Origin: Sneathiella litorea
GTDB lineage: Bacteria; Pseudomonadota; Alphaproteobacteria; Sneathiellales; Sneathiellaceae
Length of the DNA stretch: 64,000 nt
Assembly (NCBI RefSeq): GCF_009882915.1
Contig: NZ_WTUW01000009.1
Location: 1 to 64,000, forward strand
Reading direction: 5' to 3'
Shown here: one piece after another, positions 26,093 through 34,446 of the stretch
Position numbering within the stretch: the first letter of the stretch is position 1
Layout: the number at the start of each line of letters is the position of its first letter
Program-made: the position numbers and the translations under genes
Notes under the pieces: model-generated
What the model saw: only the letters and a program-made list of their open reading frames with translations
What the model was told of the DNA's origin: nothing
Databases searched by the model: none

Positions 26093-27283
26093 TTATTTGG
26101 CAGAAGCCAACAGTAGGGTGGCGAGCGCACGCCCGGCCTCCTCCAGCTCCGCTTCTGTATGGGCGTAGGAGACCTGAAAGCGCAGTCGCGCCTCCCCCTC
26201 CGGCACCACTGGAAAGCCAAACCCGGTGACAAAGATGCCCTTATCCAAAAGCTCACCCGCGAGGCGGATGGCCGTGGCCGTCTCACCGACGATAACGGGC
26301 ACAACCGCACTGTCGCCTTCCAGCGGATCGAGGTCCAGCTCTTTCAGCAGTACCCGGAATTTTGCCGCCTTTTCCTGCAAGGACTGCACCCGCTCGGGAT
26401 GAGCCTCCAAAAGCTCCAGCGACTTGCTCCCCGCCGCGGCGACGCTTGCGGGCAGTGCGTTCGAAAAGAGATGCGGGCGGGATTTCTGGATCAATGTCTC
26501 AGTGACCGCCTTTGGACCCGCGACGAACCCCCCGGTGCCTGCGCCGAGCGCCTTGCCGAGGGTTCCGGTAAAGATATCGATCTTATCCATCACCCCAAAA
26601 TGTTCCGCCGTGCCATGACCCGTCTTGCCCATGACGCCGAGACCATGGGAGTCATCCAGCACAATCAGCGCATCGTATTTTTCGGCCAAGGCGACGATCT
26701 GATCGAGCGGGGCGATATCCCCCTCCATCGAGAAAACCCCATCGGTGACAATCATCCGCGAGGGCGCGTCGGCATGTTGTTTAAGCTTCGCTTCCAGGTC
26801 GGCCATATCACTATGCTTATAGACACCACGTACGACATCCTTTGCGGTCGCACGAATACCGTCAATCAGGCTCGCGTGATTAAGCTCATCGGAGAGGACA
26901 ACATCGCCCGCCCCGCAAATGGCATTAAACAGCCCCGTATTCGCCGCCCAACAGGAAGAATAGGTCAGCGCCGCCTCGGTCCCGTGAAAACGCGCCAGAT
27001 CGGCCTCCAAGGCCTCATGAACATCCTGCGTGCCGCAAATAAAACGAACGGACGCCGTGCTCGCCCCATATTTGAGGAGGGCCGCGCGCGCCGCCTCGAC
27101 TATCTCTGGATGGTTCGCAAACCCGAGATAATCGTTGGAGGAAAGAAGTGTCACCTCCCCCTTCCCCGCGAGCTGGATCCGGTCGCCGATCGGGCCTTCA
27201 ATGGTTTTCAGGCGCTTGTAGGTTCCGGCCTTGTCGGCGGCGAACAGGTCTTCCGTCAACCGTAATAGTAATGCATTGCTCAT
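26093..27283 (-). CDS. kbl: Glycine C-acetyltransferase (2-amino-3-ketobutyrate CoA ligase)
   Basis: PLP-dependent alpha-oxoamine synthase, 396 aa. It splits 2-amino-3-oxobutyrate with CoA into glycine and acetyl-CoA. Motifs are LSSNDYLGFANHPE, FHGTEAALTYSSCWAANTG, VLDDSHGLGVMG (Asp and His to PLP) and TGTLGKALGAGTGG carrying the Schiff-base Lys. It overlaps the preceding tdh gene by 4 nt (ATGA), so the two enzymes of threonine breakdown are translationally coupled. Confidence 0.95.
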   Translation of the reverse strand: MSNALLLRLTEDLFAADKAGTYKRLKTIEGPIGDRIQLAGKGEVTLLSSNDYLGFANHPEIVEAARAALLKYGASTASVRFICGTQDVHEALEADLARFHGTEAALTYSSCWAANTGLFNAICGAGDVVLSDELNHASLIDGIRATAKDVVRGVYKHSDMADLEAKLKQHADAPSRMIVTDGVFSMEGDIAPLDQIVALAEKYDALIVLDDSHGLGVMGKTGHGTAEHFGVMDKIDIFTGTLGKALGAGTGGFVAGPKAVTETLIQKSRPHLFSNALPASVAAAGSKSLELLEAHPERVQSLQEKAAKFRVLLKELDLDPLEGDSAVVPVIVGETATAIRLAGELLDKGIFVTGFGFPVVPEGEARLRFQVSYAHTEAELEEAGRALATLLLASAK

Positions 27284-28338
27284 ATCGGCAACCTCTGGTC
27301 AATCTGCTGGAAATCCAGGACGATCTTGCCGCAGGCGCCTTCGTCCATCAACTCAAACCCGTGCTGAAAATCCGTCGCCGGCAGCACATGGGTGATTACC
27401 TTCTCCATCAGGTCAGGATTTTTAAGCATGAATGCCTCGACCTGATACCAGGTTTCATACATCCGGCGTCCGGTGATGCCGAGCAGGCTGACCCCCTTCA
27501 TCACCACCTTCGCGCCGAGGTCAAGCTCAACCGGCCCACTCGGGATACCCAGAAGCGCAAATGTCGCGCCCGGTGCGGCAATATCAAGTGCGGCATTCAG
27601 GGCGACCGCATTTCCGCTCACCTCGAGAACCACTTCCGGCCCGTGACCGTCGGTGAGGTTGAGAATTTGCGCAGCGCAATCTGGATCGCGCGGGTTGACG
27701 ACAAGATCAAGATCGAGGCTTCTGGCAATGGCCGCGCGGGCCTGGTTCGGTTCCTGCAAAGCAACGGTGCGCGCACCATGGGCCTTGGCAATCGCCGCCG
27801 CAAACAGGCCAATAGCGCCCCCTCCGACGACAAGGACATTTTTCGCCGTTACCTTGGCGGTCGAGACCATATGCATGGCGTTCCCCACCGGATCAAAAAC
27901 AGCCGCGTGTTTATCAGGAATGGCCTCCGGCACGCGCCAGAGATTACTTGCCGGCACTTCCACTTGCTCCGCGAAGGCACCGGGGCGATCCACACCAAGA
28001 ATGCTCGTTTTCTCGCAGATATGGGCATTGCCCGTGCGGCAGTAATGACATTCCCCGCAGGAAATATGGCATTCGGCGGATACCCGGTCACCAATCTCGT
28101 AACCCGTGACGCCCTCGCCAATTGCGCTGATCCGCCCGACGAATTCATGACCGATGGTCATCGGCGTCTTGATCCGCCCGGCCGACCAGCTATCCCAGCT
28201 ATAGATATGATAGTCGGTGCCACAGATTCCTGCGGCAATCACGTCCACCATGACCATACCGCGCGCCGGTGCAGTCAGGGGCTCCTTAAACGCGGACCAG
28301 ATTCCGCGGGCGGCTTCGGTTTTGGCTATTGTGAACAT
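27280..28338 (-). CDS. tdh: L-threonine 3-dehydrogenase
   Basis: Zinc-dependent MDR-family enzyme, 352 aa, converting L-threonine and NAD+ to 2-amino-3-oxobutyrate. Catalytic zinc ligands lie in AGICGTDYHIYSWDSW and TIGHEFVG. The structural zinc is held by CHISCGECHYCRTGNAHIC (four Cys). The nucleotide site is VVGGGAIGLFAAAIA. This is the normal length of bacterial Tdh. It is first in the tdh-kbl operon, divergent from an XRE-cupin regulator, with a sigma-70 promoter containing a palindrome in its spacer. Confidence 0.95.
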   Translation of the reverse strand: MFTIAKTEAARGIWSAFKEPLTAPARGMVMVDVIAAGICGTDYHIYSWDSWSAGRIKTPMTIGHEFVGRISAIGEGVTGYEIGDRVSAECHISCGECHYCRTGNAHICEKTSILGVDRPGAFAEQVEVPASNLWRVPEAIPDKHAAVFDPVGNAMHMVSTAKVTAKNVLVVGGGAIGLFAAAIAKAHGARTVALQEPNQARAAIARSLDLDLVVNPRDPDCAAQILNLTDGHGPEVVLEVSGNAVALNAALDIAAPGATFALLGIPSGPVELDLGAKVVMKGVSLLGITGRRMYETWYQVEAFMLKNPDLMEKVITHVLPATDFQHGFELMDEGACGKIVLDFQQIDQRLPI

Positions 28339-28362
28339 GGGACACCTATTTTTCTAGCAATT

Positions 28363-28374
28363 GGATAAAAATCC
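28363..28374. promoter_or_regulatory. Second operator-like palindrome in tdh/regulator gap
   Basis: GGATAAAAATCC, a near-copy of GGATTTAAATCC 39 bp away (centre to centre). It lies just downstream of the predicted tdh start point and upstream of the regulator gene, as expected of an auxiliary operator bound by the same protein. CAATTGGA also occurs twice in the gap (28358-28365 and 28417-28424). Confidence 0.5.
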
Positions 28375-28391
28375 GTTATACTGTATTTAGT

Positions 28392-28419
28392 AAAATATAT
28401 CGGATTTAAATCCTGTCAA
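28392..28419 (-). promoter_or_regulatory. tdh promoter with embedded palindromic operator
   Basis: On the minus strand TTGACA (28419-28414) and TATTTT (28397-28392) are separated by 16 bp, a good sigma-70 promoter for tdh-kbl. The spacer is almost wholly filled by the perfect palindrome GGATTTAAATCC (28402-28413). A protein bound here would block RNA polymerase, so repression by the divergent XRE-cupin regulator is the simplest model. Confidence 0.65.
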
Positions 28420-28427
28420 TTGGAAAA

Positions 28428-29003
28428 ATGTCAGAACCATTAAATAATCCTCCTGCCGTCGGTGCCACTGTTAACCGCCTGCGCAAAGAGAAACATCTCA
28501 CTCTCGACCAGCTCGCGGCAGTCTGCGGTGTGTCGAAGTCCATGCTGTCTCAGATCGAGCGTAACGAGACCAACCCCACCCTTGCAACTGTCTGGCGGCT
28601 CGCCGAGGCACTGGGCGTAACCATTGACGATATTGTGCGCGGCGATGACCCGACCCATAGCCTGACCGTCGTAAATGGTGCCTCGATCCCCGTCCTCAAT
28701 GACGCGAAGGGTCATTACAGCCTGAAGGTTCTCGGACCAGCCAGCCTTGTTAACGATATGGAATGGTATGAAGTGGCGATCAAGCCGGGCGGCAAAATGA
28801 CGTCAAATCCCCACACCGCCCGGACAACAGAGCATCTGACGGTCTTCAGCGGAGAACTTACTGTTAAGGCGGGTATTGAGACGGAACGGGTCTATGCCGG
28901 CGAGACAGCACGTTATGCCGCCGATCAACCGCATGAGATTGCCAACACCGGCGCAGAGGAAGCCCGTGCGCTCCTCGTCGTGCTGATGGGCAAGCAGATT
29001 TAG
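28428..29003 (+). CDS. XRE-cupin transcriptional regulator, likely controls tdh-kbl
   Basis: 191-aa regulator. Residues 10-70 form an XRE helix-turn-helix (LTLDQLAAVCGVSKSMLSQI, then ERNETNPTLATVWRLAEAL). Residues 105-190 form a cupin barrel (SNPHTARTTEHLTVFSGELT, YAADQPHEIANTG) that would bind a small effector. Proteins of this design commonly regulate an adjacent amino-acid or amine catabolic operon. Divergence from tdh with 89 bp containing two similar palindromes points to threonine or glycine-linked control. It is convergent, with no gap, to the glycerate kinase gene. Confidence 0.88.
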   Translation: MSEPLNNPPAVGATVNRLRKEKHLTLDQLAAVCGVSKSMLSQIERNETNPTLATVWRLAEALGVTIDDIVRGDDPTHSLTVVNGASIPVLNDAKGHYSLKVLGPASLVNDMEWYEVAIKPGGKMTSNPHTARTTEHLTVFSGELTVKAGIETERVYAGETARYAADQPHEIANTGAEEARALLVVLMGKQI

Positions 29004-30278
29004 CTACAAGACCAGGATCGCCCGGAAGTCATTCACATTAGTCCTTGTCGGCCCCGTCTTGATGAGGTCACCCAGCCCGTCAAACAGGCTGTAGCTGTCA
29101 TGCCGGGCGAGGTATTCCTTCGCGCTTAGTCCTGCTTTACTTGCTCGTTCCAGAGTATCCGGCGTGATAATCGCCCCGGCATTATCCTCGGTTCCGTCGA
29201 TGCCGTCCGTATCACAGGCCAGAGCATAAACCCCTGCCAGCCCGTCGAGATGATCTGCGAGAGCAAGCAGGAACTCCGCGTTTCGCCCGCCCCGCCCTGT
29301 CGCACCCTCTTCACTTTTGACCGTAACCGTGGTCTCCCCACCCGAAATCAGCACACAGGGTTTGGCGGCTGGCTGGTCATGAAATTTGACCTGCCGGGCA
29401 ATGGCGGCCATAACGGCGGCAACATCCCGCGCCTCCCCCTCGATACTGTCGCCGAGGATGACCGGCGTGATGCCTTTTGACGCAGCAAGGGCGGCGGCGG
29501 CCTGCAACGACTCCTGCGGCGTGGCAATCATGATCGATTGCGCCTTTGCAAATGCCGGATGATCCGGTTCCGGCGTTTCTGAGGCAGAGCTGTTGAGAAA
29601 GGTGTCTATGGACGACGGAATATCGATCCCGTATTTTTCAAGGACAGCGCGCGCATCTGCCGATGTTGTCATGTCCGGCACTGTCGGGCCCGAGGCAATC
29701 ACCGCCGGATCATCGCCCGGTACATCGGAAATCATCAGGGTAACGACCTTGGCCGGATAGGCCGCAACGGCCAGCCGACCGCCCTTGATGGCGGAGAGAT
29801 GCTTGCGCAGGGTGTTCATCTCGGTAATATTCGCACCGGAAGCCAGAAGCGCCTTGGTGACGGCTTTCTTTTCCTCCAGCGTGATGCCCTCACCGGGTTT
29901 TGCGAGAAGTGACGAGCCGCCACCGGAAATAAGGCAGAGCACGAGATCATCTTCTGTCAAACCCTCAAGCAGGCCGAGGATATCATCGGCGGCCCGCGCC
30001 CCTTCCGCATCGGGGACCGGATGCCCCGCCTCCACCACCTTTATTCTTTCAAGCGGCAGGCCATGCTCATAGCGGGTGATGACGAGGCCCTCAAGCGGGC
30101 CCGGCCAATTGTCTTCCACCGCTTTCGCCATGGAGGCCGCGGCCTTGCCCGCCCCGATAACGACCGCGCGGCCCTTCGGCACGGGAGGCAGATGCCGGAC
30201 AAGGGTCTCGCGCGGATCCGCGGCGGCAACAGCCACCTCGAATAGCTCCGTCAGAAAAATTTGAGTGTCCTGAACCAT
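29004..30278 (-). CDS. Glycerate 2-kinase (MOFRL/DUF4147 family)
   Basis: 424-aa class II glycerate kinase, making 2-phosphoglycerate from glycerate and ATP. The N-terminal DUF4147 domain has VIGAGKAAASMAKAVE, EAGHPVPDAEG and LISGGGSSLLAKP. The C-terminal MOFRL domain has LISGGETTVTV, GRGGRNAEFLLALA and CDTDGIDGTEDNAGA. Older annotations call such genes ttuD (hydroxypyruvate reductase), but the family motifs fit kinases. It would channel glycerate from serine, glyoxylate or tartrate pathways into glycolysis. No partner gene is adjacent. Confidence 0.9.
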   Translation of the reverse strand: MVQDTQIFLTELFEVAVAAADPRETLVRHLPPVPKGRAVVIGAGKAAASMAKAVEDNWPGPLEGLVITRYEHGLPLERIKVVEAGHPVPDAEGARAADDILGLLEGLTEDDLVLCLISGGGSSLLAKPGEGITLEEKKAVTKALLASGANITEMNTLRKHLSAIKGGRLAVAAYPAKVVTLMISDVPGDDPAVIASGPTVPDMTTSADARAVLEKYGIDIPSSIDTFLNSSASETPEPDHPAFAKAQSIMIATPQESLQAAAALAASKGITPVILGDSIEGEARDVAAVMAAIARQVKFHDQPAAKPCVLISGGETTVTVKSEEGATGRGGRNAEFLLALADHLDGLAGVYALACDTDGIDGTEDNAGAIITPDTLERASKAGLSAKEYLARHDSYSLFDGLGDLIKTGPTRTNVNDFRAILVL

Positions 30279-30343
30279 TTATCCCCCATCCGTTGAACTG
30301 TCTGTTTCTTAACGGAAAACGGGGCCAAATGACCAGAGATATT

Positions 30344-30784
30344 TCAACCCGGCTCTACTGCATCCTCAGGAAGGCGCGCCCCGGAACGCCGGGGCAGGTC
30401 ATCGGTAATCTCATAATAATCGCCCGCGAACTCCGTAAAAACATGCATCGCCGTCTTGAGACCGGTTGGCTCATCCAGAGAAGCTGGGGAAATACCCATG
30501 TTTCCACCGGATTTATAGGTCCAGAAAATACTGGAGCCACATTTATTACAAAATCCGCGCTTCGCTTCCTCCGAGCTCTCATACCAAGTCAGCGTTTCAT
30601 CGCGGGTGAAAACGAGATTCTCCGGCAGACAGACGGTAAAGCCATTAAGGTAACCCGCCGTCTGACGACATTGCTTGCAATGACACACGTCGACAGGCCG
30701 TAACGACTGGTAAATCTCGAAACGAATCCCGCCGCAAAGGCAGCCTCCTTTTGCCCGAAGGTTCTTTTCACTCTTGTCACTCAT
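30344..30784 (-). CDS. GFA-family zinc-binding protein
   Basis: 146-aa protein of the Gfa/CENP-V fold. ATG 30784 is preceded by GGGAGGAAAC, a better start than the one at 30805. Zinc ligands are in GGCLCGGI, CHCKQCRQT and FCNKCGSSIFW (seven Cys in the family pattern). The founder was described as a glutathione-formaldehyde adduct enzyme, but most members are of unknown function, and nothing here shows formaldehyde metabolism. It starts 17 nt after the molybdopterin oxidoreductase gene and is probably cotranscribed with it. Confidence 0.85.
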   Translation of the reverse strand: MSDKSEKNLRAKGGCLCGGIRFEIYQSLRPVDVCHCKQCRQTAGYLNGFTVCLPENLVFTRDETLTWYESSEEAKRGFCNKCGSSIFWTYKSGGNMGISPASLDEPTGLKTAMHVFTEFAGDYYEITDDLPRRSGARLPEDAVEPG

Positions 30785-30801
30785 GTTTCCTCCCAATGAA
30801 G

Positions 30802-32829
30802 TCAAGCGGCCACAACCTCGACCCGGCAGTCATTAAAGCAGGCACCTTCGGAGAGGTCCGCCTTGAATGTCGGGGCAAGCGCCGAAACCGTCTGGTTATT
30901 CGTCGTTGTCTTGAACCAGGATCCTTTAGGAGAATAGAGCACACCGGGGCGGACATTATCACTGATTTTTAGTGGCAGGTAAACTTCGCCTAACCTGTTA
31001 TAGACTTTGACCTGCATGCCATCTTTAAGCCCGCGTGCCGCGGCATCCTCCGGATGTATTTCCAATTCCGGCACATCGTCATTTGCCTTCACACCGCCAA
31101 AGGTCGAGGTAATCATCTTATTAGATGATGGCGTGACGAGAGAGAGCGGAAAACTATCCTCCACCGGGTGATAGGTCGGAATCTCCTCCCCGAAGGTGTC
31201 GCGGAGATAACCTGATTTCAGCTCAATCCTGCCGCTGGGCGTTGCCGGCAGGGCGTTCTTGAACAGGATCGTGTCTTCCCCGTTCCGCTCCATGGAGAGG
31301 GCGGTCCCAACCGGAATTTCGCTTGGGCGATAGCCTTTGAGGCGCGGATCATTGTTGTCAATGGCATCGTCAATGAGTTCCTTGTCCGTCGCCTTGAATA
31401 TCTCCTCGTTAAAGCCGAAGCGGGCGGCTAGACGGCGGAAAATCTCCGTATTGGGGAGCGATTCCCCGACCGGAGCAATCACCGGTTCCGCCCGTTGCAG
31501 ATAAGGCTGGCCATAGGCGCAGAAGATATCATCATGCTCGAAATGGGTCGCGGCCGGCAGGATGATATCGCAATATTTCATGCTGTCGGTCATGGCGACA
31601 TCGCAGCCAACCGTGAAAACATCCTCCCGCGAGAGGCCCTTCTTCGTGAGATTCTGGTCCGGAGAGACGACCACCGGATTGTGGTTGTAGATAAACACGC
31701 CCTTCAGCGGGATATCGAGATCATCCTCTGCCAGATGTCGCCCGATATCGATGATATTGAGGGTGCGGGTCCCCTCCGGGATCAGGTCCGGCCGCTGCAG
31801 CTTGTCGATTGTTTTCGGGAACAGGTTGCCTGCCCCACCAACGATACCGCCACCGGCCACGCCAAATTTCCCGGCAAGCGCCGGTAGCGCGAAAATTGCT
31901 CGGATACCGTTGCCGCCATTGCGGTTCCGCTCGATCCCGTTGCCGACGGAGATCGCGGCGGGGGCCGTCTCCTTATAAAGCTTGGCAAAGGCGCGGATAT
32001 CCTCTTCAGACACCCCGCAAAGTTCCGCCGATTGCTCAATGCTGTATTTGAGGGCCTCGGTCATAAACTCCTCTGCACCCTCGACATGCTGGTCGATAAA
32101 GGCCTGGTCAAATCCGCCAATGCGTTCAAGTTCCACCGCGATAGCCCAGGCGAGGATCAGGTCCATGCCCGGCCGAACTGGAAGATACATATCCGCCTGC
32201 TCCGCGATCTTAATCCGTTTTGGATCGATCACGACAAGCTTCGCGCCCTCTGCCTTTGCCTTCTTGATAATCGGTGCCAGATGCAGGTTGCAGTAGGTTA
32301 CGTTGTTTCCCCATACGACAATCAGCTTCGATTTTGCGCATTGCTCGGGCTGCATGGCCCCGGCAAGGCCAAAGGTGCCCTTGAACGCCTCCGACTTGAC
32401 GCCGCCGCACATGGCGCGCCGGAACAGGATTGACGCCCCCAGACGATAGAAAAAGCGCAAATCCATGGACCCCATCGCCAGCAAGCCATGTGGCCCGGCA
32501 TAGTTATAGGGAACAATCGCCTGTGGCCCATGCTCCTGAATAATAGCGGTAAAGCGTTCATAAATCGTGTCGAACGCCTCTTCCCACGAAATCCTCTCAA
32601 AGTCCTCCCCGCCTTTAGGGCCGACACGCTTCATCGGGTAGGTCAGCCGGTTCTTGCCATGGACAAATTCCGGATAGTAGCGCGCGACCTTGTTGCAGAC
32701 GACGCCATTGGTCAGCGGATTGGCCTTGGAGCCACGCACCTTCGCGACCTTGCCCTCCTCTACCGACACGGTGAAGCTACAGGTATCAGGACAGTCAAGC
32801 GGGCATACACTGGCGAGTTCAACAGACAT
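30802..32829 (-). CDS. Molybdopterin oxidoreductase (single-subunit, formate dehydrogenase/FdhF-like family)
   Basis: 675-aa Mo/W-bis-MGD enzyme. ATG 32829 (MSVELASVCPL) has GAGG upstream and begins just before the [4Fe-4S] motif CPLDCPDTC with its fourth Cys in NGVVCNKV. The longer frame to 32907 adds an atypical N-terminus. Later blocks are VVWGNNVTYCNLH, the catalytic region RAMCGGVKSEAFKG and the C-terminal MGD cap domain (LVTPSSNKMITSTFGG). No Tat signal, so it is cytoplasmic. It lacks an electron-transfer subunit nearby. The physiological substrate cannot be read from sequence. It pairs with the GFA gene downstream. Confidence 0.85.
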   Translation of the reverse strand: MSVELASVCPLDCPDTCSFTVSVEEGKVAKVRGSKANPLTNGVVCNKVARYYPEFVHGKNRLTYPMKRVGPKGGEDFERISWEEAFDTIYERFTAIIQEHGPQAIVPYNYAGPHGLLAMGSMDLRFFYRLGASILFRRAMCGGVKSEAFKGTFGLAGAMQPEQCAKSKLIVVWGNNVTYCNLHLAPIIKKAKAEGAKLVVIDPKRIKIAEQADMYLPVRPGMDLILAWAIAVELERIGGFDQAFIDQHVEGAEEFMTEALKYSIEQSAELCGVSEEDIRAFAKLYKETAPAAISVGNGIERNRNGGNGIRAIFALPALAGKFGVAGGGIVGGAGNLFPKTIDKLQRPDLIPEGTRTLNIIDIGRHLAEDDLDIPLKGVFIYNHNPVVVSPDQNLTKKGLSREDVFTVGCDVAMTDSMKYCDIILPAATHFEHDDIFCAYGQPYLQRAEPVIAPVGESLPNTEIFRRLAARFGFNEEIFKATDKELIDDAIDNNDPRLKGYRPSEIPVGTALSMERNGEDTILFKNALPATPSGRIELKSGYLRDTFGEEIPTYHPVEDSFPLSLVTPSSNKMITSTFGGVKANDDVPELEIHPEDAAARGLKDGMQVKVYNRLGEVYLPLKISDNVRPGVLYSPKGSWFKTTTNNQTVSALAPTFKADLSEGACFNDCRVEVVAA

Positions 32830-33021
32830 GGTTTCATCCTCATCGCAAAAATCACGGTATTTGGTACATGTATCATGATCTGGAACTGGTTTGAAAAAAA
32901 GGGCCAATTAGCATGATTCAAAGGGTCCAATATGGGGGTTTATTCACAAGCTTATATATTAGAATGTGGTGACGTTCCTTTCGGATGGGGGTATAATTTT
33001 GAAAACTGTTGGGGGCATGCA

Positions 33022-33846
33022 ATGGCGACACTACCCACAATCGGCGTGGCGGGCTGCGGTATAATGGGCCTGCCGATGGCCAAAAACCTGCATAAATCGG
33101 GCTATGATGTTTTTGGCTATGATGTCCGACCCAAGTCAGCATTTGGAGATTTTTCCGATCACATGCTGGAGGATGCATCTACACTCGCCGCGACCTGCCC
33201 GATCATCTTCTCGGTTGTTCGTGACTGGACCCAGACAAAGGAACTCTGTTTTGGGAATAAAGGCCTCTTTACAGGCGCCGCATATCCCGAAATATTCGTT
33301 GTCAGCTCGACCCTGTCACCGAAGATGGTCTTCCGCCTTCGCAAGTCCCTCCCGCAGGAAACAACGCTGATAGATGCGCCGATGTCCGGTGCGCCCTTTA
33401 GCGCCATCGATGGCACCCTGACTTTTATGCTGGGCGGCGACAAGGATGTCATTGCACGGTTGATGCCCGCCTTCAAGGCCATGGGAAGCGAGATCAACCA
33501 CCTCGGCACCCTGGGACAAGGAATGATGTGCAAGGTGCTCAACAACATGCTGGCGGCAAGTTCCGTTGTTGCCGTGCGGGAAATATTGAAAGCCGCCGAT
33601 GCGCTCGACTTTCCCCGGAACCGCCTGCTGGAAGTCGCCAGTAGCAGTTCCGGCGCAACATGGTTCGGGGATAATCTCGATAAAATCAGCTGGGCAAAGG
33701 AAGGCTATTCCCTCGTCAACACCATCGGCATCCTGGAAAAGGACGTCACTGCCCTGATAGATACAATGGCAGATTTCCCGGAACTCCGGATCAATGAGTT
33801 CGCCAGAAGCGTGATCGCGGAGCTTCGCAACCTCCCGGAGGAGTGA
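33022..33846 (+). CDS. NAD(P)-dependent beta-hydroxyacid dehydrogenase (3-hydroxyisobutyrate dehydrogenase family)
   Basis: 274 aa from ATG 33022 (MATLPTIGVAG); a longer frame from 32932 adds 30 atypical residues. The Rossmann motif is GVAGCGIMGLPMAKNL, the substrate-binding DAPMSGAPFSA lies near residue 125, and the catalytic Lys is in GMMCKVLNNMLAASS (about 170). Such enzymes oxidise 3-hydroxyisobutyrate, tartronate semialdehyde or related acids. With a glycerate kinase three genes away, tartronate semialdehyde reduction is possible but not shown. It is divergent from the molybdopterin oxidoreductase across about 190 bp. Confidence 0.85.
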   Translation: MATLPTIGVAGCGIMGLPMAKNLHKSGYDVFGYDVRPKSAFGDFSDHMLEDASTLAATCPIIFSVVRDWTQTKELCFGNKGLFTGAAYPEIFVVSSTLSPKMVFRLRKSLPQETTLIDAPMSGAPFSAIDGTLTFMLGGDKDVIARLMPAFKAMGSEINHLGTLGQGMMCKVLNNMLAASSVVAVREILKAADALDFPRNRLLEVASSSSGATWFGDNLDKISWAKEGYSLVNTIGILEKDVTALIDTMADFPELRINEFARSVIAELRNLPEE

Positions 33847-33956
33847 CGCGCCGTTCTCGACCCACGACGACAGAAAGACGGGCGGAACACATGTATGAGT
33901 ATATCGAGATTGGAAAAATGAATTCCAAACAATAAACTGCTACGGGAGAAAGCCAT

Positions 33957-34397
33957 ATGTTCATCCAGCTTGTTATCGGGACGGCTCTCATAATCTTATG
34001 TGTGGTCAATCACGCGATCTGTCTGGAGCTGTTACTCCGTCGCCTGAAAAATATTGGCCCGAAATGGGACCGGCGTATGCCGGTATATGGGCATATCGTC
34101 ATCATGATTGTTGTGGTCATTGGCCTATTTGCGGCCCATACCATTGAGGCTTGGCTCTGGGGATTCTTCTATTTTTTCAGTGGCGAGCTCAACGGGTTGA
34201 GCGAGGCCATCTATTTCTCCACTGTCACATATACCACACTTGGCTATGGCGACATTGTGCTTAGCGAAAAATGGAACCTGACGTCGTCCCTTCAGGCCGT
34301 GAGTGGCATTATCCTGTTCGGCTGGAGTACAGCCTTCCTTGTCAACGCCCGAGCCTTCTTCTGGAAGAAATATGGCATGGATCATTACCAGGGATAA
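33957..34397 (+). CDS. Small potassium channel-like protein
   Basis: 146-aa membrane protein with three hydrophobic helices (about 3-22, 46-68, 112-132) and a pore loop between the last two. The selectivity filter reads TYTTLGYGDI, the K+ channel TxGYGD signature. This is the Ion_trans_2 pore module plus one extra N-terminal helix, with no ligand or RCK domain. It would assemble as a tetramer in the inner membrane. Its stop is 49 nt from the stop of the convergent mscS gene. Confidence 0.85.
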   Translation: MFIQLVIGTALIILCVVNHAICLELLLRRLKNIGPKWDRRMPVYGHIVIMIVVVIGLFAAHTIEAWLWGFFYFFSGELNGLSEAIYFSTVTYTTLGYGDIVLSEKWNLTSSLQAVSGIILFGWSTAFLVNARAFFWKKYGMDHYQG

Positions 34398-34428
34398 AAA
34401 AAGCCGCCCCGATGTCTCGGAGCGGCTT
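34396..34428 (-). terminator. Terminator of mscS (shared with K+ channel gene end)
   Basis: AAGCCGC (34401-34407) pairs with GCGGCTT (34422-34428), continued by an inner CCGA/TCGG stem after one mismatch. On the minus strand it is followed by TTTTTATCC, so it terminates mscS. In the plus direction the T tract is missing but the hairpin could still define the mRNA end. Confidence 0.75.
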
Positions 34429-34446
34429 AGTTATCTCTAGCTCTGT

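Noticed and set aside
32932-33021. 30-residue N-terminal extension of the beta-hydroxyacid dehydrogenase
   Set aside because: The Rossmann motif should lie at the N-terminus, and the extra residues are atypical and lie in the divergent promoter region.
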